From NCBI GenBank assembly GCA_963704535.1, contig OY969916.1:9052001-9116000 (forward strand): a stretch of 64,000 bases of DNA. The letters are read 5' to 3'. This DNA comes from G963704535 sp963704535. GTDB taxonomy: Bacteria; Chloroflexota; Chloroflexia; Chloroflexales; Roseiflexaceae. The first letter of the stretch is position 1, and the number at the start of each line of letters is the position of its first letter. The notes beneath the pieces were generated by a model that saw nothing but the letters and a program-made list of their open reading frames with translations, ran no database searches and was not told the DNA's origin. Made by a program: the position numbers and the translations under genes. Shown piece after piece: positions 8,989 to 17,338 of this stretch.

Positions 8989-10545
8989 TTATTCGCGGCG
9001 CCGAAACTCGGTGGGCGGCAAACCGACGACTTTGCGAAAGACCGAGTAGAAGTAGCGCGGGTTGTGATAGCCCACGTGGTAGGCGATTTCGCCCGATGTC
9101 AGCGGGGTTGTACGCAGCAGCTCCATCGCCTTGCGCATGCGAACGTTGGTCAGGTACTCGATGAAGGTCTCCCCGACCGCCCGGCTGAAGACCACGCTGA
9201 AATAGCTTGGGCTGAGCGTCACCCGCGCCGCGACCGAGCTGAGTGAGATATCGGGGTCGGCATAGTGGGCATCGATGTAGTCCCTGGCCTTCGCGATCAG
9301 CGCGCCCTGGCGGTGCGCCTGGCGGTCGCGGTACTCCAGCACGACCTGGAAGACCTGCCCGACCCGCTCCTTGACCTGGTCGAGGTCCTGGACATCGGCC
9401 AGTAGCGTCTCGGGGTGCCGTAGATCCGGCAGCAGCTCCTCCGGGTTGCCGCCCAGCTCGCGCAGGAAGTTGGCGGCGGACAGGACCACATCAGTGAAGA
9501 CATAGTCGATCAGCACCCGCGAGCGCTGATCCACGTCGCCGAGCGGGGCCAGGTAGGAGGCGAAAAACTGGTCGAAATCGGCCCGCACGCCGCTACGCAG
9601 CATCCGCATCATGGCCGAGGAATCCGGCTTGAGCAGGTCGGCGCGCCGGTGCGGCCGGTCCGGCGCCGGCTGGTCGTCGGCGCCGGTGTGCAGCAGCGCC
9701 TGGGCGAATGACTGGGCGATCGTCCCGATTCGTTCGGTTGGCGCTCCGCGCCCGATCGCCGCCCGGCAGGCGGTCTTGGTTTCGATCTGCTGCCGCAGCC
9801 GCCTGGCCAGCCGCCGGCCCACCTGCTCCAGCCGGTCGGGGTGGTCGCCCTTCAGGATCAGCACGGTTTCTTCCAGGTCTTTCTTGAAGCCGATGACCGA
9901 TGGAGTCGCGGCGATCGTCTCGGCGATGATCGCATCGACCTGCTGGAACAACTGGTACGATCCCGCGCCGGTCGTATCGGCGCGGACCACCAGCACCTGG
10001 TACCAGGGCGCCAGCAGATCGAGCCCCAGGCCGGGGCACTGCTCGATCGCCTCGACCGGGGAGGTGGCCCCGGCGACCAGGCTGAGCAGGCAACGCTCGC
10101 GCAGGATCGAGTGCTGGCTGGCGGCCTGGGCCTGCGCGGCCCGCAGGTGCTCGGCGACCTGGCGCTCCTGGTCGAGCTGGTGGGCGACCTTACGCAGCAC
10201 GTCGACTAGATCCTGGGCGGTAACAGGCTTGAGCAGGTACTCGGCCACACCGATGTGGATGGCCTCCTGCGCGTATTTGAACTCGTCGTGGCCACTGAGG
10301 ATGATGATCTTGGTGTCGGGAAGTGTCTCTTTGAGGATTCGGCAGAGCTGGAGGCCGTCCATAAACGGCATCTTGATGTCGGTGATCACCGTCTCCGGCC
10401 GCAGATCCCGGATCTGCGGCAGCGCCAGCTCGCCGTCCGGCGCCTCGCCACAGAACTGATACCCGGCCGCGCCCCAATCGACCGAGTCGCAAATCCCTTC
10501 GCGGGTGACGATCTCGTCCTCGACTAGAAAGACTTTGTAGGCCAT
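8989..10545 (-). CDS. Response regulator with AraC-type DNA-binding domain (YesN-type)
   Basis: Cytoplasmic regulator of 518 residues, partner of the adjacent sensor kinase. Receiver domain at residues 1-125 with acidic pocket (VEDE), phospho-acceptor Asp in VITDIKMPFMDG and conserved Lys in LLKPV. A long linker domain follows (about 130-400). The C-terminal pair of AraC helix-turn-helix motifs spans about 415-518, ending in GYHNPRYFYSVFRKVVGLPPTEFR, the canonical second-helix signature. GGGAGG precedes the ATG. It probably activates the downstream sugar transporter genes. A good promoter for this gene is at 10685-10713. Confidence 0.93.
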   Translation of the reverse strand: MAYKVFLVEDEIVTREGICDSVDWGAAGYQFCGEAPDGELALPQIRDLRPETVITDIKMPFMDGLQLCRILKETLPDTKIIILSGHDEFKYAQEAIHIGVAEYLLKPVTAQDLVDVLRKVAHQLDQERQVAEHLRAAQAQAASQHSILRERCLLSLVAGATSPVEAIEQCPGLGLDLLAPWYQVLVVRADTTGAGSYQLFQQVDAIIAETIAATPSVIGFKKDLEETVLILKGDHPDRLEQVGRRLARRLRQQIETKTACRAAIGRGAPTERIGTIAQSFAQALLHTGADDQPAPDRPHRRADLLKPDSSAMMRMLRSGVRADFDQFFASYLAPLGDVDQRSRVLIDYVFTDVVLSAANFLRELGGNPEELLPDLRHPETLLADVQDLDQVKERVGQVFQVVLEYRDRQAHRQGALIAKARDYIDAHYADPDISLSSVAARVTLSPSYFSVVFSRAVGETFIEYLTNVRMRKAMELLRTTPLTSGEIAYHVGYHNPRYFYSVFRKVVGLPPTEFRRRE

Positions 10546-10684
10546 ACGCCGCCCTCCCGCGCGTCATCGCATCTGTCACCCGTGTGACGGGCCTGTTCGG
10601 CGACACCGCCACAGCGCGCTGAAGGCTGCCGCTCATCGCGTGGAGCGGGTCGTCGTTTGATGGTGGGATTCTGGTATGCGCTGC

Positions 10685-10713
10685 ATCATACGCCTGGACG
10701 GGAAGATCGTCAA
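10685..10713 (-). promoter_or_regulatory. Sigma70-type promoter for the response regulator gene
   Basis: On the minus strand: TTGACG, 17-nt spacer, TATGAT, about 140 nt upstream of the start codon at 10545. Good spacing and close to consensus. Confidence 0.6.
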
Positions 10714-10783
10714 GTTCAGCCAAATTCCCAATTGGTATATTTTGGTACAGATTCGCACCAGATTTTTCGTGCCGTCTCTACTA

Positions 10784-10848
10784 TGCTGTCTGAACAGGAC
10801 CGAGTTTGAGGGGCAGCCCTCTCAAGAATCTCCTTTCCACCACGGACT
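10784..10848 (+). repeat. R1 element copy, diverged
   Basis: Matches R1 across CTGTCTGAA, GAGTTTGAGGGG, CTCAAGAATC and TTTCCACCACGGA with several changes. A reversed piece of the R1 head (CTTTTCAGACAGTC) follows at 10868-10881, just before the first ligase gene. Confidence 0.65.
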
Positions 10849-10902
10849 ACCAGCAACAAACCAATCTTTTCAGACAGTCCCTGAGAAGAACGATAGTAGA
10901 AC

Positions 10903-11916
10903 ATGATGCTACTCTTCATCAGCCGCCAAGAAGATCTCCATACCGATCTTGTGCAGACCGCCTGTGGCCGCCGCGGCGTCGCGTGCCTGCGCCTGTGTAC
11001 CCGAGATTTTCCGGGTGCGATCGGCCTCAGTCTTGATCTTGATGGCGGCAGGCTCGATGGCTGGCTGCGAACGCCGGAGCAGGAGGTGGCGCTGGCCGCC
11101 ATCCAGGGTATCTGGTATCGGCGGCCCGAACCTCCCCAACCGCACCCTGACCTCGATCAAGCATACGCCCAATTTGTGCGGCGCGAAGCCAGGGACGCCC
11201 TTCACGGCCTGTACCGCGCGCTGTGGGACCGGCGCTGGGTCAACCCCCCGCACCACGATGGGGCGGCCGGGTATAAAATCTACCAATTGCGCCTGGCCCA
11301 GCAAGTTGGCTTTAGGACGCCAAAAACCATCGTCACCAATAACCCGACCGAAGTGCTCGACTTCTTTCGTGCGTGCCACGACCGCGTCGTGTACAAGCTC
11401 CTGTACCCATTAGTGGTGGAAGAGTCGGACGACATGGCCGCCGGCATATACACCACGCCGATCGCGCGCAGCGACCTCGACGCACACCTGGACTCGGTGC
11501 GGGTCGCCCCGTGCCTGTTTCAGGAGCTGATCCCCAAGCGCTATGAACTGCGTATCAACGTGATCGGGGCGTATGTCTGGGCGACCGCGATCTACAGCCA
11601 GGAGCGCGAAGACACGCAGATAGACTATCGCTGGGACATCGAGCACTGCCGCCATGCCCCGGTCGTCCTGCCCCGCGCGCTTGAGGCTAAGTGCCTGGAG
11701 ATCACCCGCCGCCTGGGGCTGCGTATGTGCAATATCGATATGATTCTCACCCCGGATGGCGAGTATATCTTTTTAGAGATCAACCCGAACGGGCAGTGGG
11801 GCTGGATCGAAGAGTATGTCGGCTTTCCCCTCACCACTGCCCTGATCGACGAGCTGCTGGGAGTCGATACCCTCGCGGACCACCCCTACCTGAAACAGCG
11901 CTCGCTCGCTTTTTGA
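10903..11916 (+). CDS. ATP-grasp peptide ligase (graspetide/microviridin MvdC/MvdD-like), copy 1
   Basis: Predicted cytoplasmic ATP-dependent ligase of 337 residues. Family members form ester or amide links between Ser/Thr/Lys and Asp/Glu side chains of a ribosomal precursor. N-terminal pre-ATP-grasp domain (1-110), then IYQLRLAQQVGFRTPKTIVT, the nucleotide-binding CLFQELIPKRYELRINVIG (near 200) and a canonical metal site NIDMILTPDGEYIFLEINPNG (about 275-295; Asp, Glu and Asn in place). ATG ATG start; the ribosome site is weak. The precursor gene follows 74 nt later. About half the visible residues match the second ligase at 12439, so the pair are paralogues. The exact linkage chemistry is inferred from family only. 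Confidence 0.85.
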   Translation: MMLLFISRQEDLHTDLVQTACGRRGVACLRLCTRDFPGAIGLSLDLDGGRLDGWLRTPEQEVALAAIQGIWYRRPEPPQPHPDLDQAYAQFVRREARDALHGLYRALWDRRWVNPPHHDGAAGYKIYQLRLAQQVGFRTPKTIVTNNPTEVLDFFRACHDRVVYKLLYPLVVEESDDMAAGIYTTPIARSDLDAHLDSVRVAPCLFQELIPKRYELRINVIGAYVWATAIYSQEREDTQIDYRWDIEHCRHAPVVLPRALEAKCLEITRRLGLRMCNIDMILTPDGEYIFLEINPNGQWGWIEEYVGFPLTTALIDELLGVDTLADHPYLKQRSLAF

Positions 11917-11990
11917 AACCGGCGCCAGCAACCGGGCTGTACGTGGCACGGCCTTAGCATATATTCCCTATGAAAAGGAGCAAGAAACCC

Positions 11991-12200
11991 ATGACCAATG
12001 ACTTCGAAAGAATCGCCGGCGTGACGACATCCAGGAACGCGCCGAAGAGCACGCTGAAGAAGGACAAGCTACAGCCGTTTGGCGCCCATTATGTGACCAG
12101 GCTCAGCGGCGTCAACAGCAAACTAGTGTGTTCGCTGTCCCGCAATGCGCTGACCGACGTCGTCTCCGACCCCTGCCCTCCGTGCGACAATCAGTACTGA
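11991..12200 (+). CDS. Candidate graspetide precursor peptide, 69 residues
   Basis: Small gene between two ATP-grasp ligases, too short to show homology with confidence. I prefer the ATG at 11991, which has AAGGAG 10 nt upstream, over the ATG at 11970. Residues 1-28 are a polar leader. Residues 29-40 (PFGAHYVTRLSG) resemble in position and pattern the PFFARFL-type helix that ATP-grasp ligases recognise in microviridin leaders. Residues 41-69 form a candidate core with hydroxyl donors Ser43, Ser48, Ser50, Thr55, Ser59, Lys44, acids Asp56, Asp60, Asp66, and Cys47, Cys62, Cys65 (CPPC). Ring pattern and cleavage site are unknown. Synteny is the main evidence. Confidence 0.72.
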   Translation: MTNDFERIAGVTTSRNAPKSTLKKDKLQPFGAHYVTRLSGVNSKLVCSLSRNALTDVVSDPCPPCDNQY

Positions 12201-12374
12201 TCTGTCCGTCAGGTGCTTCCCTCACGCTGTCGGCGTAGCGCATCACAACCCACGTACCGATAGCCACGAGGGCGGTGCCGGGCGCTAGCCTCGGCGCCGG
12301 CATCCCGTCCACCGTGAATAACCGAGGCCTGATAGTGTTTGCCGAAACCGTGCCCACCCAACGCCCAGTTGCTG

Positions 12375-12420
12375 GAGCGGGCGCGCGCCATCGATCCTAC
12401 GGGCGATGGGCGCGCCCGCT
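12375..12420. promoter_or_regulatory. GC-rich hairpin between precursor and second ligase
   Basis: Arms GAGCGGGCGCG(CG)CCATCG and CGATGGGCGCGCCCGCTC around an ATCCTACGGG loop, ending about 18 nt before the ATG of the second ligase. No U-tract follows. It could stabilise or attenuate the transcript so that precursor is made in excess over enzymes. The rest of the gap (12201-12374) shows no supported gene. Confidence 0.55.
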
Positions 12421-12438
12421 CAATTGCGGGAGCCGGCC

Positions 12439-13512
12439 ATGCTGTTGTTTGTGACCAGCGAAACCAACCAGATCGTAGCCGATTGGATGGCGACCGAGTG
12501 TGACCGCCGGGACGTGCCCTATCTCCGCCTCTATACCGAGCGATTTCTTCAGGACGTTCTGGTAACGATTCAACCGGCCGATGGGCGTGTGCGCGGCAGC
12601 ATCCAGGTGCGCGAGCGCGAAGTGCCGATTGAAACGATCACTGGTATCTGGCACTACCTACCGGAAGATGTGCGGCCTGATCCCGATCTGGACGCGATCT
12701 CAGCCCGGCTTGTGCGCCAAGAGGCGCGTGAAACATTGCAGGGCCTGTATCTGGCCCTGGAAGATCGCCGCTGGATCAACCCGGCCCACGCCGAGCGCGC
12801 CGCCCAATATCGCATCTACCAACTGCGGTTGGCCGCGCGGATCGGGTTTACGACCCCGCGCACCATTGTCACCAACCAGCCCGACAAAGTCCTGGAGTTT
12901 TTACAGGTGTGCGGCGGTACGATGATCTATAAGCCGCTCAATTATCTCATCCTGGTGGATACTGAAGGCCATCCATCACATGTCGCCTATGCCACACGCA
13001 TCACAGCAGATACGATCGAGGAACATCTCAACTCGATCTGCCTTTCCCCCTGTATGTTCCAGGAGCTTGTTCCAAAACGCTATGATCTCACGATCTATGT
13101 GATCGGAGCGCATGTCTGGGCCACCGCCATCGTGAGCCAGGCCGCCGGAATGGCCGACGCCGATCGGGCCGACTACCGCAGGCAGGGCTTGTGGAACCGC
13201 CCACATATGCCGATTCGGCTTCCGCCGGCGGTCGAGCAGATGTGCCTGGAGATGACTCATCGCATGGGGCTCAGAATGTGCAACTTCGATCTGCTTCTGA
13301 CGCCCGAAGGCGACTACGTGTTTCTTGATGCGAATCCAAGCGATCTGTGGGCCGCTATCGAGGACATCGTCGGTTTCCCGCTTTGTAGCGCCATTGTCGA
13401 TGATTTGCTGGGCATCGATACGCTTGTGGGTCATCCGTACCTCAGTCAGGGCTCACTGCTCTTCGCCCCCAGTTCGTATAGCCGGTTGGCGGCCAGGGAC
13501 GTTGCCTTATGA
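12439..13512 (+). CDS. ATP-grasp peptide ligase (graspetide family), divergent copy 2
   Basis: Paralogue of the ligase at 10903, 357 residues. Shared blocks include IYQLRLAARIGFTTPRTIVTN, CMFQELVPKRYDLTIYVIG and MGLRMCNFDLLLTPEGDYVF. The metal-binding block that reads FLEINPNGQW in copy 1 reads FLDANPSDLW here, so the second acidic ligand is Asp rather than Glu and the following Gly-Gln-Trp is lost. This may mean a different linkage type or a regulatory partner. The start at 12439 has GGGAG upstream; a longer frame starts at 12406 without support. The stop overlaps the exporter start (ATGA), implying translational coupling. Confidence 0.82.
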   Translation: MLLFVTSETNQIVADWMATECDRRDVPYLRLYTERFLQDVLVTIQPADGRVRGSIQVREREVPIETITGIWHYLPEDVRPDPDLDAISARLVRQEARETLQGLYLALEDRRWINPAHAERAAQYRIYQLRLAARIGFTTPRTIVTNQPDKVLEFLQVCGGTMIYKPLNYLILVDTEGHPSHVAYATRITADTIEEHLNSICLSPCMFQELVPKRYDLTIYVIGAHVWATAIVSQAAGMADADRADYRRQGLWNRPHMPIRLPPAVEQMCLEMTHRMGLRMCNFDLLLTPEGDYVFLDANPSDLWAAIEDIVGFPLCSAIVDDLLGIDTLVGHPYLSQGSLLFAPSSYSRLAARDVAL

Positions 13513-15407
13513 TCGATCGCATACGGAGCCGGTGGTCGGAAGTCAGTCCCATCCTTCGCTCGCTTCCGTGGACATTGGGCCTATTATGGCGCAGTCACCG
13601 CGGGGCGACGATCGCGGTTGCGTTGCTCACCCTGATGCAAGGCGCTGTGCCGGTCAGCCAATTATGGGTCACAAAATTACTTGTCGATCAGATCGCTTTG
13701 GTGATCACGCTGGCCCCCGACCAGCGTACCGGCCAGGTTGTGACCATGATCTTCATCTACCTAGCGGTGGAGGCCGCGATTCTTCTGGCGGGGGTCTGTA
13801 TTGGAGTCATATCCGGCCATATGTACAATGTTCTCAGCGAACATCTGTCCGTCTATGTTCAGATGCGTATCCTGGAGCAATGCACGCGTCTCGACGTAGC
13901 CATGTATGAGTTCCCGGCGTATTACAATCAGCTCCAGCAAGCGCAAGAGCAAGCCAACCAGGCGCCGATACTGCTATTACGCCGCCTTTTGGAGTTCGCG
14001 CAATCGGCGGTGATGCTGCTCTCGATCACGGCGCTGATCTTCTTGTACAAGCCTTGGATCGTCGTCGTCCTGATCGTCGCGACGATTCCGGGCTTCTTCG
14101 CCGCGATCCATTATGGTCGGCAGCATTTCTTTCTCTATAACCATCGTACGCCGGATGGGCGCCGCGCGAGCTATCTCAATCACGTTCTGAGCACAGATGC
14201 ATACGCCAAGGAAGTTCGCGTTTGGGGCTTAACAAGCTACCTGATAGCTTTATTTGAAGCATTGCGCGTGCGCTTCAGGCGCGAAAACATTGATCTTTCA
14301 CGCAGGCAATCGATCGCTGGCTTGGGAGGCGAACTGCTCTCGACGCTGGGGTACTACGGCGCCTACGCGGTAGTGATCCTGGGGGTTATTGGCGGTGAGC
14401 TGACGATCGGTGATCTGACCCTGTACGCCGGCGCATTTAGTCGTTCGCAGAGTCTCTTTGAGAGCTTGCTGGGCGCGATCGCCAATGTGTATGAGACGCA
14501 GCTTTTCACGCAGAATCTGGCGCATTTTCTGAAGCTGGAGCCACAGATCCAGGCCCCGCCGCATCCGAAGGCGATGCCGCCCCTCGATAGTGGAATCAGC
14601 GCCGAACATCTCACGTTTGTGTACCCAGGAACCGATAAGAAGGTGATCGACGATATCTCGTTCACGATTCGGCCCGGCGAGTGTGTGGCGATCGTGGGGC
14701 CAAACGGCTCCGGCAAGACCACGCTGGTGAAGCTGCTGTTACGGCTGTATGACCCCAGCGCCGGCAGCTTGCGGTTCGATCGGGTGGACCTGCGCGATCT
14801 GGACCCGGAGCAGCTCCGAAAGCAGATCGGGGTTGTTTTTCAGGACTACGCGCGCTACCAGTTGACAGTCCGGGAAAATATCGGGTTTGGCAAGATCGAG
14901 GCGCTCGACGATCTGAAGCACATTCAGCGCATCGCGCGCGAGGCGGGCATTGAGCCGGTGATTCAGCGTTTTCCCGAGCGCTATGAGACGGTGTTGGGGC
15001 GCCACTTCGAGGGTGGGCAGGAGCTGTCGCTTGGTCAGTGGCAGCGGGTCGCCGTCGCGCGCGCCCTGCTGCGCGATGCGCCGATCCTGATCCTGGACGA
15101 GCCGACGGCGGCGATGGATGCACAGGCCGAGTATGAACTGTACCAGCAGCTCAAAAAGCTGGCGCAGGGCCGTATGACCATCCTGATCTCGCACCGCTTC
15201 TCAACCGTGCGCATGGCCGATCGTATTTTTGTCCTGGAGAACGGGCAACTGATCGAGGAGGGCACCCATGAGGAACTCCTGGCGCAAGATACACGATATG
15301 CGTATTTTTTCAATCTCCAGGCGGAGAGCTACCAACCCTCGGCTCCTGCTGGCGACGCTTATCGCGATGCTCGCGCTGAGCGGCTGCACGACGCCGCCGT
15401 CGGGTAG
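13509..15407 (+). CDS. ABC exporter (membrane domain fused to ATPase) of the RiPP operon
   Basis: Membrane exporter half-transporter of 632 residues, acting as a dimer. Membrane domain at about 20-320 with several hydrophobic segments (for example SAVMLLSITALIFLY). ATPase at about 365-600 with Walker A GPNGSGKTT, Q-loop VFQDYARY, signature LSLGQWQRVAVARAL, Walker B ILILDEPTAAMD and switch His in LISHRFSTV. There is no N-terminal C39 peptidase domain, so leader removal must be done by another enzyme. It overlaps the second ligase by 4 nt and the metalloprotease gene by 140 nt. Likely cargo is the modified peptide; this is inferred from operon context. Confidence 0.88.
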   Translation: MIDRIRSRWSEVSPILRSLPWTLGLLWRSHRGATIAVALLTLMQGAVPVSQLWVTKLLVDQIALVITLAPDQRTGQVVTMIFIYLAVEAAILLAGVCIGVISGHMYNVLSEHLSVYVQMRILEQCTRLDVAMYEFPAYYNQLQQAQEQANQAPILLLRRLLEFAQSAVMLLSITALIFLYKPWIVVVLIVATIPGFFAAIHYGRQHFFLYNHRTPDGRRASYLNHVLSTDAYAKEVRVWGLTSYLIALFEALRVRFRRENIDLSRRQSIAGLGGELLSTLGYYGAYAVVILGVIGGELTIGDLTLYAGAFSRSQSLFESLLGAIANVYETQLFTQNLAHFLKLEPQIQAPPHPKAMPPLDSGISAEHLTFVYPGTDKKVIDDISFTIRPGECVAIVGPNGSGKTTLVKLLLRLYDPSAGSLRFDRVDLRDLDPEQLRKQIGVVFQDYARYQLTVRENIGFGKIEALDDLKHIQRIAREAGIEPVIQRFPERYETVLGRHFEGGQELSLGQWQRVAVARALLRDAPILILDEPTAAMDAQAEYELYQQLKKLAQGRMTILISHRFSTVRMADRIFVLENGQLIEEGTHEELLAQDTRYAYFFNLQAESYQPSAPAGDAYRDARAERLHDAAVG

Positions 15408-17214
15408 CTCCACGCTGCCGACTCAGCCGCCGGGCGCCCAGCCGGCGCCGACGGTTGCGGCCGCGCAGCCGTCGGTGGCGCCCACCGTACGGCCGCCGCC
15501 GACGCCTACCGTGACCGTCCCAGCGGAGCAGGAGGTGCAGCGCTGGCCGGTGGTGCGAGCAACGCTGTCGCCTGGAGCGTCGATCGCCGGAACGCTGGCG
15601 GCGGGGGATGGCGTGCTGGTCGACGGGACGGTATTTAACCTGTACGAATTTGAGGGGCAGCCGGGGCAGTTCATCACCCTGGCCGTAAGCTCGCATGAGT
15701 TTGACCCGTTTCTCGTGCTGGTCGATCCGCGACAGCACATTATTGCCTCGAATGATGATGCGAAGCCAAAGGAGAGCACCGATTCGGGACTGGCGCTACC
15801 ACTGCCGGCCACAGGGACCTATCAGGTGTGGGTCAATTCAAACACGGGTGGCTTGGGCGCCTATACATTGCAGATGCGTGTCGAGGAGCGCGTCGAGTTG
15901 AGCATGGTGCTCCAGATAGGTGAGGAGGCGCATGGCTGGCTTATACCTGGCGATCAGACCAACAAAGATGGGCTTTTCGCCGATTTCTGGACGGTAACGA
16001 TGCCGGACGAGCCGATCGTGGTGTGGCTACGCTCGGACGAGTTTGATACCTGGCTCAAAACATTCAAGCCTGATGGCGGCATCTTGATTGAGAATGACGA
16101 TGTCAATTTTGTCGGCGGCGATGGAAACTCGCGGGTCTTTCTCGCGCCTACTGACGCCGTGCCGGCCGGCACCCCGATCAGGTTGGAAGTCACAATATCG
16201 AACCGTTATGCCGTGGGTGGGGCGTACCAGTTGAAGGCGATCCGGCTGCCTTCAAGCTACGCGCCACAGGCAACGCTCCAGATCCGGCCACTGGTTGTCG
16301 CCGGCTCGGGCGCGACCGAGAACGGGGTGCTGGCGGCGCTTGCGCACGCGAATGAACTCTGGCATGCCTGTGGCATCAATGTCGCATTGGCAGCCGGCGA
16401 AACGGTGCAATTTATCGAGATCGAGGCGCTAAGAACTCAGTTGCGGGCCGGCGATCAGGACTGGACTAGCGATGAGACGCTGTTGCAGACGCATCCCTCG
16501 CACGCGCCGTATGCCTCGCAAATCCTCACGGTCTATTTTGTCAAACAGATCGATGGCGGCGAGCGCTATGGTATCGCGTATCCGGGCACACGCTATGCTC
16601 CTGGCCGAAGTGGGCTGGCGGTGGTATCGGATGGCGCCGGCACGACCGATACCGCCGTCGGCGCGACTTTAGCCCACGAAATCGGGCATCTGCTTGGCTT
16701 AGAGCATCCAAACACGATCACCGGCGATGGCGACCCTTGGGATGATACGGCAGAGAATCTGATGGGCGCTGAGGAGTCCAGCCACGCGCTTACTCCGCTC
16801 CAATGCCTGACTGCGCGCGGTGAATCACATTATCTGCACGCCGACAATGGGCAGCCGCTCGTGCCGGTAGATTTTCGTCGTCACGATCGGGTGTTGTTGC
16901 CTGGCGATAGCGTTGCCGACGCGCTCACGACGCAGAATATTCGTTTGTCCGAAGGTCAATTTCTGGAGGTGTATTACTTCAGCGGGCAGCAGGGGGAGCA
17001 GATCACGATCGACCTAGCCTCAAGTGCGTTTGATCCGGTGTTGTGGCTCGATGGACCGGATGATCAACGGGTCGCGATCGACGATGACGGTGGGGAGGGC
17101 TGGAATGCGATGCTGACGTTGACGTTGCCGCAGGATGGTGATTATTCGATCGGCATCACGTCGTTTGAACGGGCCGTGGGCGCCTATCAGCTTACGCTTC
17201 GATCGAGCCCATAG
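15268..17214 (+). CDS. Lipid-anchored zinc metalloprotease with PPC domains
   Basis: Predicted surface lipoprotein of 648 residues. Lipobox LALSGC is near residue 40, followed by a Pro/Thr/Ala linker. Two PPC-like beta domains lie at about 100-205 and 210-325 (FDPFLVLVDP, GTYQVWVNS). The peptidase domain at about 335-530 has the metzincin motif HEIGHLLGLEH (His470, Glu471, His474, His480) and a NLMG Met-turn. A third PPC domain lies at about 560-648 (FDPVLWLDGPD). The ATG at 15268 has GAGGAGG 8 nt upstream but makes the N-terminal region long; an in-frame ATG at 15298 is possible. It overlaps the exporter gene by 140 nt in another frame. As the last gene of the operon it is the obvious candidate for leader cleavage outside the cell. 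Confidence 0.85.
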   Translation: MRNSWRKIHDMRIFSISRRRATNPRLLLATLIAMLALSGCTTPPSGSSTLPTQPPGAQPAPTVAAAQPSVAPTVRPPPTPTVTVPAEQEVQRWPVVRATLSPGASIAGTLAAGDGVLVDGTVFNLYEFEGQPGQFITLAVSSHEFDPFLVLVDPRQHIIASNDDAKPKESTDSGLALPLPATGTYQVWVNSNTGGLGAYTLQMRVEERVELSMVLQIGEEAHGWLIPGDQTNKDGLFADFWTVTMPDEPIVVWLRSDEFDTWLKTFKPDGGILIENDDVNFVGGDGNSRVFLAPTDAVPAGTPIRLEVTISNRYAVGGAYQLKAIRLPSSYAPQATLQIRPLVVAGSGATENGVLAALAHANELWHACGINVALAAGETVQFIEIEALRTQLRAGDQDWTSDETLLQTHPSHAPYASQILTVYFVKQIDGGERYGIAYPGTRYAPGRSGLAVVSDGAGTTDTAVGATLAHEIGHLLGLEHPNTITGDGDPWDDTAENLMGAEESSHALTPLQCLTARGESHYLHADNGQPLVPVDFRRHDRVLLPGDSVADALTTQNIRLSEGQFLEVYYFSGQQGEQITIDLASSAFDPVLWLDGPDDQRVAIDDDGGEGWNAMLTLTLPQDGDYSIGITSFERAVGAYQLTLRSSP

Positions 17215-17280
17215 CCTGGCGCTGACTCAGGCCCCTCGTTTCAAATCGCCCGCCAGCCGATCGCTGGTATAATGGCTGCT

Positions 17281-17305
17281 GGCCACGCCCTGCTTGGGCG
17301 TGGCC
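17281..17305 (+). terminator. Hairpin after the RiPP operon
   Basis: Perfect stem GGCCACGCCC / GGGCGTGGCC with a TGCTT loop, 66 nt after the metalloprotease stop codon. No U-run follows, so it is not a classical intrinsic terminator; an R2 copy follows immediately. Confidence 0.5.
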
Positions 17306-17338
17306 AGCGTGGCGTTAGCCCACCTTTATACATTACAG

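Larger units (their letters stand above)
10546..10902. other. Divergent spacer between sugar regulator and RiPP operon
   Basis: Holds the minus-strand promoter (10685-10713), an AT-rich stretch (10720-10775) and a diverged R1 copy (10784-10848). I found no convincing plus-strand promoter, although an AT-rich TATATT at 10736 is possible. Confidence 0.5.

Noticed and set aside
12112..12357. Small minus-strand open frame between the precursor and second ligase
   Set aside because: No ribosome site, Arg-rich, overlaps the precursor gene end; I see no support for a second peptide.
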